Below, piece after piece: positions 7,469 through 16,615 of a stretch of 16,929 nucleotides of DNA. Position 1 is the first letter of the stretch. Each line of letters opens with the position of its first letter. The stretch lies in NCBI GenBank assembly GCA_015501595.1, contig JADNRX010000974.1, positions 1 to 16,929 on the forward strand, written 5' to 3'. Made by a program: the position numbers and the translations under genes. The notes under the pieces were generated by a model. The model saw only the letters and a list, made by a program, of their open reading frames with translations, did not search any database and was not told where the DNA came from. This DNA is from Hymenopellis radicata. Its lineage: Eukaryota; Basidiomycota; Agaricomycetes; Agaricales; Physalacriaceae.

Positions 7469-7472
7469 GTTC

Positions 7473-8325
7473 TGACGGCTTGGTGGGAGAAGCGCGATAT
7501 GGCGCCTCTTTCTGGCCCATCAACAACCTCACCGACGCCTGTAGAGAAGGAGAATGTACCTCCTACCACGTCTCCCGCCCATATACCTATCAAGACTCCC
7601 AGTGAGACGTCCTCTGCCGCAGCAGCACCGTCATCTACGCCCCTCTCATGGAACCTTCAGTGCCGTGCCCACCTGAAGAGGCTATCCAGGCGGTATCGCG
7701 TTCTACTATAGACGAGTCGGCTAGCGATGACCCGACTTCTTTGCGAAGGATCTCTTCCCATGAACAGTCAGCTCAAACATTCGCCCCGCTAGCCAAAGAA
7801 ACGCCTAAGCCCCCTAGACCAGCCCTCTCCTCCATCTCGAATATTCTGCCCGATGTCACTCGTCCTGGTGCGGTTGTCCCAAGCTCGCCCGCAGCGTCTT
7901 CTGCTTTGAAACGACCACTTGTACCATCTACCTCGCCGATAGCACTTTCACTCCAGTCAAATAAGCGCCAAAAGCAGTCATACGTTGCCGATCCTGATGA
8001 TTCTAATCCAACGACCGACATCATAGTTACTGGAGCGGCGACGAAGGAAGTTGAACATCCGCGGTCCGATGAGTCGCAGAACGATGCGCTCCATGACAAA
8101 CCCGCGCATACTACCCTCGCAGAGGCCAGTCACGATCAGCAGTCGGTGCCGATGTTGAAAGATATCGGTGACCCGGTTGCTGCAAAGCGTCGCTTTCTGT
8201 ACGAGCGGATGAATATTTTCGACATCACAAGTGAATGGGAGCCCACGCCACCGCAAGCACGTAGACTCGAGCGGGAGGAGGGTGAAGGACGCATGGAATA
8301 TCTGGCGAGACGGAGTTTGCTTTGA
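7473..8325 (+). pseudogene. Split host gene, 3' part; Pro/Ser/Thr-rich, nuclear-type tail
   Basis: This continues the gene begun at 5439. The frame LTAWWEKRDMAPLSG... is Pro/Ser/Thr-rich (VEKENVPPTTSP) up to about 7645. The reading then appears to move to another frame, beginning around MEPSVPCPPEEA at 7648 and open to TGA at 8323-8325. The shift sits on a CCCCTCTC run and fits a one-base loss or two-base gain; I could not find an intron of normal length that joins the frames. The second part has low-complexity Ser/Pro sequence, a basic SNKRQKQ cluster resembling a nuclear signal, acidic Asp/Ser stretches, and a charged C-terminus (EREEGEGRMEYLARRSLL). A nuclear regulatory protein is a guess. 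The gene carries two lesions, the insertion being the clear one. Confidence 0.6.
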
Positions 8326-8849
8326 ACGACGAACACGATCTTTTTCCATTATGATTTCTTTTCTGGGTTTCAGGCAACTACACGCACGCATTAAGTATTC
8401 TCTTACGATATTTTATACCTATGGAACATAGCATACAATCAGTAGAATGTACATCACTGGCACAAATGTAGACTCAAGTTCATATGAATACGCGGCGTAT
8501 GGTGTGTTGGTACATAGGTCTTTTTCCGGTCCGGATATTCGTCGGCTGCTGCTGTGATTACATAATTCACTTCCTCTCTCTTCTGACCACCAGCTTGAGA
8601 ACCTTGTATTAGTTCCATCTGTCTATCTGACGCTCTACGCAGCGCGCCCATGGAAGGGCTTGTATCTAATAGCCCTTGTGAGTGTACAGAGTTGCTACAG
8701 ATAATACCCAATAGTGTTTTGTGCCCAGCTGGCAGAGAGAAACTACATGCTGCGATCACCCAAAACACTCTTTCAGGCCCCTTCCTCTCGCGTATAGTGT
8801 GAAAAGCTCTCTGGAAGGTGTTTCGGTCATCCCGACATTTCTGCACCTA
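8326..8849. other. Intergenic stretch, no supported gene
   Basis: This follows the stop of the split gene and probably contains its 3' end. A minus-strand frame (8454-8846) lacks an ATG at its start and has no recognisable features, so it is not called. Confidence 0.35.
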
Positions 8850-8851
8850 TC

Positions 8852-9260
8852 GTGAGCTTGCTAATCTCATCCCGCCGACTATTAGGATATCCGCCGAACT
8901 GCCAGTCCATATCTATACATCGAGTCCATGACAAGTTGACGCTCGACGGTTTCGCTGGTCGACGTTCCTCGCATCCCGTCAACGTGGTACCAGGTAATCA
9001 TTGCCTGATACCAAAGATGGAATTCTGGACGGCCTTTGCGCTCGTTTATGTCTTACATTTCTTCTCCCACTCAGGATCGTCATGGTTGGGGAAACACACC
9101 CATCCTGACGAAATACGGTGATGCGCATGAGCTTTTTCGGAAACTTCGTGATGTTGGCAGATGTGGCGCACTGCGCAGACGTCCTTCTCCTTTTTGGGAC
9201 GATTTTGAAGAGGAACCAATTGAAAGGCAAGAATTCATTGATGTTCGGGATGCCATTTGA
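8852..9260 (+). pseudogene. Diverged gene fragment, copy B
   Basis: A candidate terminal exon 9075-9260 reads DRHGWGNTPILTKYGD...RRRPSPFWDDFEEEP...FIDVRDAI and ends TGA. It is preceded by a good acceptor (TTCTTCTCCCACTCAG) and, at 8994, a GTAATC donor that would give an 81-nt intron. The upstream exon that splices in frame (…PSTWYQ) meets a TGA near 8936. The frame similar to copy A (HDKLTLDGFAGRRSSHPVN) would end soon after the splice. It is therefore probably a broken or incomplete copy of the gene represented at 2970-3289. No family is recognised. Confidence 0.35.
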
Positions 9261-9422
9261 CTCATTCTGTTCTTAGCTTCTTCGAGCGAGCTTTCTCCTT
9301 TGACAGTTGATGATGGCAGTTTTCAATCTGGATGTTCATTTTCAAATTTGCCTAAGCGTAGAGGCCACTTCGATATACAACTCAAACGGAAGGCCATATT
9401 ACGGGAGACGTGACGAACAACC

Positions 9423-10712
9423 CTACGCAATATCTCGTACAATCTTAAATTTCTCCTCTCCACCTTTGCCCAACTCACTGCAATGTCTTTTGACCATCTC
9501 GCAGAACCGCGTCACGTCAGCCTTGTTCTTGTCGTCTCCGTTGATCGTGCATTTGACGATGATCTCAACAGAATCTAGAAGAACATTCCTCAACACCGCC
9601 ACGTCAAACGTCCTCCAGAACGCCGGATCGTAGAATTCCCCATAGGACTCGTCCATTTGGGAAACAAAGTCGACAATGATGTTCAAAGTCTGGAGATGAT
9701 CCATGCTTTGGCCCAGTTTATGGACCCACCAGGTGGGAAAGGGGGTCCTTCCGCGGGTGATACTCACTTCCTGCGTAGGAAACGTGACCGTGGCGTGCGC
9801 TATCTTTCGGAGGAGGATGTCGATTGGATGTGAAGGGCCTAACACGAGTTCCAGATCAGTATTGTTAAGAATCGACGAGGATCGATATCACTCACCCGTC
9901 TCCGTATCCCAGTCTTGCGAGGCCGTCGGAGTGTATGGGAGGGTAAGCGAGGTGATGGAATGCGGCGCCACGCTGGCGATGGCGTTCAACTCCACCCAGG
10001 TTGAGTTGTCGGGGACAGACAGTTGCTCTAGCTTACGGAATACGATGCTAGAGAAGAGGCGACGCCAGTCGTCCGTCTCGCGCTTGACAAGGACGGAAAG
10101 CCGTTTGATAGTGGGATAAGGGATAGCAGCCACCGTCTCCGCTTCCAATCTCTTCAGGTCGGGACGATCAGGATATTTGCACCGTTTGCCGAGTGTGAGT
10201 GATTTTAGAGCGGGGAACCTTTCCATAAACTGTAGTAGATGAACATTCGCAAGCTGGACGATGCAGCCGTTCAATTGCAAGCATCTGACGAAGCGAAATG
10301 AGTCAGCCGGAAAGCATGCGAGGAACTTGGAAGTGTCGAACGAAGAGAGCGTGAGGTGGGTGAGGTTAGTGAGCTGAGGTAGGAGATCCCGGAAGGACTT
10401 GTCTGACCACGGGTATACCGTCGTGCCACCCTTAGGACCGTCAAAGCGCATTTCGCGGACGCTCTGTTGAAGGTGATCGTCATCTGTTAGCAGTGCGCAT
10501 AGTCGAGAGGCAGTCCTAGAGTGGCTGTCAAAGGTGACCGTATGAAAGAGGCATGTCCGGGCGCGGGCCCTGAACTTTCTGGATACGGCAGCGCAGGACG
10601 TCAAGGCGAAGGAGCGACGCATGGCTTTTTGGTCTGTGTTGACAAAGTCGATGATGAGGTCGATTATTTCTTGAGGAAACGAGTCGGGGAGGAAGATCTT
10701 GGAACTAGACAT
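9423..10712 (-). CDS. F-box-like protein, 410 aa
   Basis: Two coding exons on the minus strand, 10712-9896 and 9838-9423, are joined across a 57-nt intron (donor GTGAGT, acceptor TTAG), phase 1, giving 410 residues. Residues about 8-55 (LPDSFPQEIIDLIIDFV...SCAAVSRKFRARARTCLF) have the pattern of an F-box of the kind common in mushroom-forming fungi. The middle has leucine-rich-like stretches (LTNLTHLTLSSFD, ALKSLTLGK). F-box proteins usually link substrates to the SKP1-cullin ubiquitin ligase; substrate is unknown. A GTGAGT at about 9768 followed by CTCCAG near 9694 could be an optional in-frame intron of 75 nt. A 50-nt 5'UTR intron and a TATA box lie upstream. No lesion is seen, so this is the best intact gene in the central part. 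Confidence 0.75.
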
Positions 10713-10715
10713 CGT

Positions 10716-10765
10716 CTGGAAACAATGTCAGTTGGTTATCTTGAAAGTCGGAAGCAAATACGTAC
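10716..10765 (-). other. 5'UTR intron of the F-box-like gene
   Basis: On the minus strand CCACG|GTACGT...TTTCCAG|ACGATG places a 50-nt intron ending three bases before the start codon. Donor, acceptor and length match the coding introns of the window. Confidence 0.55.
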
Positions 10766-10821
10766 CGTGGAAGCAGATTGCAAGTGTCGATAGGGAACCT
10801 TAAACGTCGTGCGAAAGAGAG

Positions 10822-10829
10822 ATTTATAT
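10822..10829 (-). promoter_or_regulatory. TATA box of the F-box-like gene
   Basis: ATATAAAT on the minus strand is about 110 bases upstream of the ATG (about 57 bases above the 5'UTR intron donor). Spacing is suitable for a transcript start near 10795. Confidence 0.45.
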
Positions 10830-11153
10830 CGTTGCGGCTCGGAAGCCATGAATCAGCGTGATGGCTGGTTTGACTCGTCTCGTCAATCGCACTATGTATC
10901 CATTACCCAGTGTCGCAATAGATCATTCGGGACGCTGTAAGCAATTAATTGAAGCCTTTGTCGCAGGGATTTTGAGCGTCCAGGTCACAAAGGCGCTTTT
11001 GCAAGGAAGAAATTGCACGCTGAAAGAAGGACCGTGCCGGGTGCGGCTCCAAGCGCCGAGAGGTGCCGAAATAACCAAATAGACCACCCACCTTCGTTGG
11101 TTTGCTCTTCCACTTTCGATTCCTTCCTTAAATGAATGCGCGACCTTTGAGGT
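10830..11153. other. Intergenic stretch, no supported gene
   Basis: Weak frames on both strands have no start context, splice sites or recognisable motifs. Nothing else is seen. Confidence 0.3.
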
Positions 11154-11360
11154 ATGGGGCGAGTTGTGGTCGTCGAGTTTGATAAACCCCTTTATCATCA
11201 AAACACTCGACAGTACCGAGTTCAGGCAATACAGGTTTCGCTCTTCGGTCTCTCGCCCTACGGGATGCTTGTTCTCTTCGACTCTCACAGTCTTGAGTGT
11301 GACTCGGACTCTGATGTTGAGTCCTACCTGGCTTGGTTGTCTCTAGGTGCGATAGAATAG
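11154..11360 (+). CDS. Unassigned small ORF, 68 aa
   Basis: The ATG at 11154 gives MGRVVVVEFDKPLYHQ... ending YLAWLSLGAIE. The end lies next to a TCTCTAG that would also serve as an acceptor, as in the AATAG|GTACC position of the 3.5-5.1 kb repeats. The downstream tail resembles that repeat family. It may be a remote member or remnant; no domain is seen. Confidence 0.2.
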   Translation: MGRVVVVEFDKPLYHQNTRQYRVQAIQVSLFGLSPYGMLVLFDSHSLECDSDSDVESYLAWLSLGAIE

Positions 11361-11415
11361 CGAGCTAATCCGCCTGGTTGCCCGAAGACAGCGAATCGCG
11401 TGATCGCGTCTTTTT
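11361..11415 (+). repeat. Tail motif resembling the 3.5-5.1 kb repeat family
   Basis: AGCGAGCTAATCCGCC, then ACAGCGAATCGCGTGATCGCGTCTTTTT, parallels GTAGCGGCTTAATCCGCC and TCAGCGAGTCGCGTAATCGCGCACGGTCTTTTTT in copy 2. The CGCG-NNAT-CGCG stem and the trailing T run are kept while the flanks diverge. Confidence 0.5.
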
Positions 11416-11461
11416 CTTCTACAAACTCCGCATTTTCCTAATCCTTTAGGACTTGGGAGGA

Positions 11462-11476
11462 GCCGACTGCGTCGGC
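11462..11476. repeat. Small perfect hairpin
   Basis: GCCGAC-TGC-GTCGGC has a 6-bp GC-rich stem. It lies in a noncoding stretch between the small ORF and the 3' end of the minus-strand broken gene. Role unknown. Confidence 0.4.
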
Positions 11477-11639
11477 AGGGCCCTTGCCAGACTGACTCTG
11501 AACCTCAATTGAAAATGACGATGTAAGGACCTTCAGCTACGAGTACACCGTTTATTTGAGAGGCAAAGAATGTTATTGTATGAAGGGTAAGGAATGGTAA
11601 GTACACACTGTACAATCGTGATCTGTTACTACGTGGTTT

Positions 11640-12553
11640 TAGCGTTTTTTGATGGTGACGTGTCTCAGTCTGGATGCATCGCGGCGACTTTTCTTTTCTT
11701 TGGGAAGGCATAACTGCTGATGGTACGGGCGGTACGAGAGTGATCATGTCTTCCATTGCAGCGGAGAACTGGTCGTGCTGCTTCTTATTGGCCCGTGGTT
11801 TCTTAGGCTGTCGGGTCAATAGTCCAGTGAGTCATCGAGAGGACACGACGACAGTTGCACCGCGCAGTTTGTTTCAATAGTGGTGAGGATCAAGGAGTTT
11901 TCCGTCGATGTCGTATGCGGGGAGAGGGATGAGATCATGTGTGTTACCGTCTTGGAGAACATCGAGGGTCTGTTTGGCTTCATCGGTAGTTGTAGGCCAG
12001 TTGGATAGAGTCTAGGGAGTGTCGTCGTCTATTATTGGATGAGTCCGTGTAGGATGTAGAGATGGTTACCTGTTTCAGCTGTATGGGTGCTTTCATTGTC
12101 GTTGGGCTCGTCAGGGTCTCGTTTCTGGTAAAAGTGATGAAGATTAACATTTAGAAAGGTGTGGAGAAACATACTTAAAAGAGTGCGTGTTTTACTTTGA
12201 ATTTGTCGATGGCACCACGTCCCCGACCAAGCACTGTTTCTCCTCGAATCGTACTGTTGCGCCCATGGTTTCGATTTTGTCAATCATCGATCTTGCCACT
12301 TGCCAGTCTGCATTGAAGACAGAGGCAACGCTGGATGTGTCAGGAGCGACGCCGGTACATGATAATTTGATGTTGACAAAAGATTTGGTGATCGTAGGGG
12401 CAGACGATTGCCAGTGTCCTCGCCGACCTCGCAAAGCCGCCAAGCGGACGGTTAAGTTTGTTCAACATGTACGTCGCGCTGTCACGGAGTTCTGGTTGCA
12501 AGACGATTCGATTATTGCGCGATATTGACGTAGTTGCGTTGAAGGGAGGACAT
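11640..12553 (-). pseudogene. Broken multi-exon gene of an uncharacterised fungal family
   Basis: From a likely ATG at 12553 (MSSLQRNYVNIAQ) the frame stops at TAA 12514-12512. The next coding-like stretch, in another frame, is ...YMLNKLNRPLGGFARSARTLAIVC. At a CCCC run (12400-12397 on minus) the coding sense moves frame again to TITKSFVNIKLSCTGVAP...VGDVVPSTNSK. Introns 12195-12125 and 12069-12012 then splice cleanly into KNETLTSPTTMKAPIQLKQ and TLSNWPTTTDEAKQTLDVLQD, followed by HDLIPLPAYDIDGKLLDPHHY, a TGA at 11876-11874, and KLRGATVVVS. Further shifts give MTHWTI and the tail PKKRKVAAMHPD, which has a second stop. From memory, LPAYDIDGK and a nearby HW occur in an uncharacterised protein family of mushroom fungi. 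The clean introns show descent from a real gene; the many lesions show it is dead. Confidence 0.6.
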
Positions 12554-12842
12554 GATGTTGAATTGATGCAGGAAGATGAGAGGCTAGAGATGTTGAATGA
12601 CGACACGAAACAAAGATGGTTAGAAATTACACGCACAGACGAATGAAATCACATTGGATGATGGGCGTAAGAGTCTACTAAGAGTGGCAAAGACAGGGGC
12701 TGTGAGATGTATTTGCACATGTTTACGATTTAACATGAAAAGTGGGACAATAATCCGACTGAGAACCCTTGTCTAGCAAGGGAATTATCTTCTCAAGGCT
12801 GTGGCGACGTGGCGCTACATTCGTTCCAATTTTAGCCGATTT
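12554..12842. other. Intergenic stretch before the duplicated block
   Basis: No gene is supported. A short stem CCCTTG-TCTAG-CAAGGG lies at 12766-12782. The right copy of the inverted duplication begins at about 12843. Confidence 0.35.
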
Positions 12843-13376
12843 AAAAGTTAGCGCCGGCGTAATCAGACATCTGACGGAATCGACTGCGTGGCGCAATTAG
12901 ATGTGTGGGTCCTCGCTCTCATCCTCCTGGATGCTCTGATGATCAAGCGCATAGAGTGGACAAGCCCTTGATCGTATGCGACATCAAATTGCTGATCCGG
13001 AAAAATTGTGCGCGCGTGGGAAGAAAAGCAGTGTCTGCGTGTCACCACGATATACCACGGCGGTGTCGTATTGTGGGGTTCAGCATCGTCAAGAAAGCCC
13101 ACTCATCAGCACTCACAGCCAGCAAGACCTTTCTGAGTGTCATTTTTCGTTAAAAACAAGTCGCAAATGCGTCTGGATTCATATTACCCCATTGGATTAC
13201 AAGGCGCGGTATCTGGACAGCTTGTCAGTGGTCAGTTCTCGATTTAGAGCGCGTTCAGACGTGGCCTTATCCGCTTTTAGGATGAAAGGCCGTCCCATGC
13301 TGTAGAGGATCATTCGGGCCAAAACTCGCTTTATATGTGGGCCCGAGTCTTGTACTCCTCTTGGAATCCCTGCAAC
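12843..13376 (+). promoter_or_regulatory. Upstream region of the right DUF6535 gene, duplicated at 417-900
   Basis: This is the reverse-complement counterpart of 417-900. The sequence TTTATATGTGGGCCCGAG at about 13330 is conserved between copies and lies about 45 bases before the ATG. Relative to the left copy this one has extra blocks, for example near 13216-13232 (GACAGCTTGTCAGTGG), and other indels. Confidence 0.5.
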
Positions 13377-16300
13377 ATGTCTTTTACCACCTACTCGCCA
13401 TGCTCAGACGATGATTACTCTCTCCAAACATATAATCCGCCGCCTTTAGCCATCGATCTACCGTATCCCCTTCAGAACGATTCTAGGGATGGTTCCAAAG
13501 AGCTGCTTCAGGACGTCGGAGCTGCAAGTCACCAGGATGCTCCCGCAACTGCCCTTCCCGAAGAGAAAGATCACAACCAGAGGGGTAGCCCATTTTTCGG
13601 AGTGAGACATACCAATCTACGTTTACAGCAAGGTTCGTGTTTGCATTCCTGCACTCTATCTGTTCCCTGATATTCCTCCGTTTAGCTCAGGACCCTTCGA
13701 TTATGTACACAAATATGGCGAGGATGCGCCGCACGAAGAAATGGGAGAAAAAGGAAGGATGTGGAAGACATACCTTGCGGAGAGCGCAAAGGTCGACGCC
13801 GACAAGGTAGCCAACTGGACCGATGCCCTTGACGTGCTTCTAGTCTTCGTACGTTGACTCGCTTCTCACATTCCCACTTTTCTGACCCGCAATCTTCAGG
13901 CAGGTTTATTCTCCGCGGTCGTTTCAACCTTCGTTTCTCAAACTTTCCAAACCCTTCAGATCGACAACAGCGAAGTCACATCATATTTGATTTTCGAGCT
14001 TGTGCACCTTCAACGGGCCAGTATGGATGGCCTTCCTTCGAGCAGCGTGCCCCATTCCCCTCTCTCCCCATATATGACATTTCGTCCAACGTCCACAGCC
14101 TCCTGGGTTAACGGACTCTGGTTTACCAGCTTGGCGCTTAGCCTGACCACCGCGCTCATTGCTGTCCTGACAAAGCAATGGATACATGAATACCGGACCT
14201 CAATCGAACTGGGGACCTATCGTGAGCGCGGTCGCATCCGACAGTTTCGCTTCACAAACTTGTCGGAATGGCACGTCCCGGTCATCATTGGCCTACTGCC
14301 CGTCCTGATGCACGTCGCATTGGGTGTTTTCTTTGCTGGTCTAATCCTCCTTCTCCTCTCGTTAAGTCGGCGCATAACCGCATCGATATCTGTCGTCGTA
14401 GCTGCCGCACTAGCAGCATATCTCGTCACCAATGTTATCCCTGTTTTCAATCCTGCGTGTCCCTATAAGACTCCCTTAACCCACTATGCATACCGCATCA
14501 CTTGCCTTGTCCGAAACACACCGTCGCCAAAGCTACTGGAGGGTTTTTCTCGGCTCATAGACTTGAGACGTCTTTGCAGTCGTACAGCCTCTCCCGACAA
14601 GACAGCGAATAGCCCATCGCCGTTGGATCGGACTGTTGATATTGCGTCCAGCTCGGAGACGCTCAGCAATGCGCCGTTGTCACTTGTCGAAGCCGAGAAG
14701 GCTATTGTCCAGGACATTTCGTATATTATCGACGCGCAGGCAACTGTTTGGCTCTATGGTGTTTCATCGAACTCCTCTGTTCAAACGATTGTATTACAGG
14801 CCATCTGCAATCTTCCGTTAAAGAGTATCCCTTTCATTACACGTTCTATTCCGGCCGCATTTCTCGAACGTGCGATCAGGAATGCGTTAGATGCCCCCGA
14901 GAATGAGGAGGCTTCGGCCCTAGCAGCGTACGAGCGTCTACAAAGATCTCTCATTCGTATCTGTCCGGAGAAGGACTTGACTTGGCCTCCGCGTCAAATG
15001 CGGTCTTTGGAATCCCTTCCCCAGTTACTCAATCACTGCGAGTCGGAAAACGCAGCGGCATTCCTGTCTAGACAAATTCTGGCACCATCCGCCAGGTATG
15101 ACATCACCGTATGGGTACAGATCCTACGAAACGCGTTGGTTTCAGGCCCGGAGTGGCTTGGGATGAATGACAATTCGCCTGTCTGGCGCAGATTCATCTC
15201 TTGGTTCATTTCGCGACGTCATGCCTGTAGGCGTTGCACGCCCCATCAGGACAACTACTCATGTAGAGTTCACAGTTACGCGGGGAGACAGCAAAGAAGC
15301 TCAATCTATATAGATTTCAGGCTCAGTGTCTTTGAGAATCCGTCCGTCAATGTTAGCACCACTCAGCCGTTAACCTTCAAGGAAGCCGTGACCACTTTCC
15401 TTTTGTCATCGCTCTCAGAATTCCTGCTCCAGATCGTTCGCCCAACTATAATGAGGTACCGGTTTACGCTGTTGTGCCCAGGGATATCCTACTCCGTCAC
15501 GTCCTCATCCGACTTCCCTCTATTCAATCTACCGGCTTTCACGATGACTATAACACATCCTCACTCGTCGCCCAACTCATTGCGGCATGAAAAGTGACAT
15601 TGATGTTCGCGGTCAGGCAAACCATATCCGTCACCCGGGTGTTCTTCACGCGACGTTCCATACCTTGACATCTGTTGTATCGAATGCTTTTGGCCACGAC
15701 ATACTGCCTACTAGCGAAAAGCAACGACTTCTCCGTCCCCTCTTCATAGCGCTGTTGCTTGATGCAAATCTGTCCGCTCAATCCCGTGAGGAGTATAAGT
15801 GCCTGACAACGAACTACCGCACCTGGATGACCGATCTCGTCGCTGAAAACATTATCCAGGCCACCTTTGTAGAGGCCGTCAATGTCTCACAAATCTCGCC
15901 TCTCATATCCGATCTCCTCCAGAGTGCAGTACACTTTGGATGCACGAAACTCTTGCCACAGATCTACGAGAAGCTGTGCAGCGGGCACTGGCTCGACGTA
16001 ATTTGCACATCTCACTTTGGGCAAACAATGCACCGACCATCGTTCATGGTGAAGACGTCACATACGTTCCTCGCTGCGGCGTTTGTCGAAGGTTTGGACA
16101 TCCTCAAACAGATGTCCGCATCTACCTATGATCAAGTGATGAAGTATATCCGCACACCGTCGAACCTGCTGTCACTCTGCAAGATACTCATGCTGTCCGA
16201 TGTTGAACGTCGAAAAGGTTTACAGACTCTTACCCCGCTTATCAGTGGGGAGTTGTGGGAGTCCGCTTTACAGGATCTAGACGCGTTCATTCGGACCCCT

Positions 16301-16615
16301 GCCGTTCGAGACAGTTATGAGTGCCACCGTTCGCATGCTCGTCATCCGTACCTCAAGGATTGTCCATTTTCATACGAGACTTACGAGCAAGTGCTTGCAG
16401 CGGTGTCTGAGTTTAGATTTGACCTTCGAAAGCATCCTGTGCCTCGGAAGGTCGCCTCCCCTCGACCGAGAAACAAGGTAAATATTCCATTGTCTTCATG
16501 GTGCTCCAGTCTGATACGCCGAACCTAGATTTCATTGCTGATTGCAACCCTTTTTTCTGGGCGCTCCGGTTCTGCTGTGAGGGCCCGGGGCGCAGATGAA
16601 CATGAGATGGCTTGA
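13377..16615 (+). CDS. DUF6535-domain membrane protein, about 992 aa by the proposed model
   Basis: Proposed exons are 13377-13632, 13691-13848, 13900-15368, 15419-15566, 15617-16477 and 16529-16615, totalling 993 codons with stop. Introns are 58, 51, 50, 50 and 51 nt. The DUF6535 part starts at GPFDYVHKYGEDA (about residue 86) with ...ANWTDALDVLLVFAGLFSAVVSTF. Hydrophobic segments at about 130-150, 205-228, 264-293 and 297-320 suggest four membrane spans, with the signatures LTKQWIHEY and ERGRIRQFRF between them. The long C-terminal part is helical-looking and unassigned. The family has no known function. Uncertain points: exon 1 needs acceptor CTCAG at 13690 because of a short T run, and the 15567-15616 'intron' has a weak GTCGCC donor and may be a frameshift. 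If so, the gene is broken in its C-terminal half. Confidence 0.75.

Noticed and set aside
7773..8391. Minus-strand frames across the split gene's 3' part
   Set aside because: They are antisense shadows of the longer, compositionally typical plus-strand frame ending at 8325.
8454..8846. 130-residue minus-strand frame
   Set aside because: It has no ATG at the start, no recognisable motif, and lies in a probable 3' flank.
9694..9768. Obligatory second coding intron in the F-box-like gene
   Set aside because: The segment is a multiple of three and stays open, so a single exon is the simpler reading. It was left as an optional intron.
11663..11715. PKKRKV as a functional nuclear signal
   Set aside because: It lies in a frame reached only after several lesions in a broken gene.
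12766..12782. CCCTTG-CAAGGG hairpin as a terminator
   Set aside because: The stem is short, not followed by a T run, and such terminators do not apply to fungal mRNA genes.
1..13680. The inverted arms as ends of one giant 12-kb transposon
   Set aside because: The arms contain a gene 5' end with its promoter, and the genes continue beyond the arms. No target duplication or transposase is seen. Duplicated paralogs explain it better.
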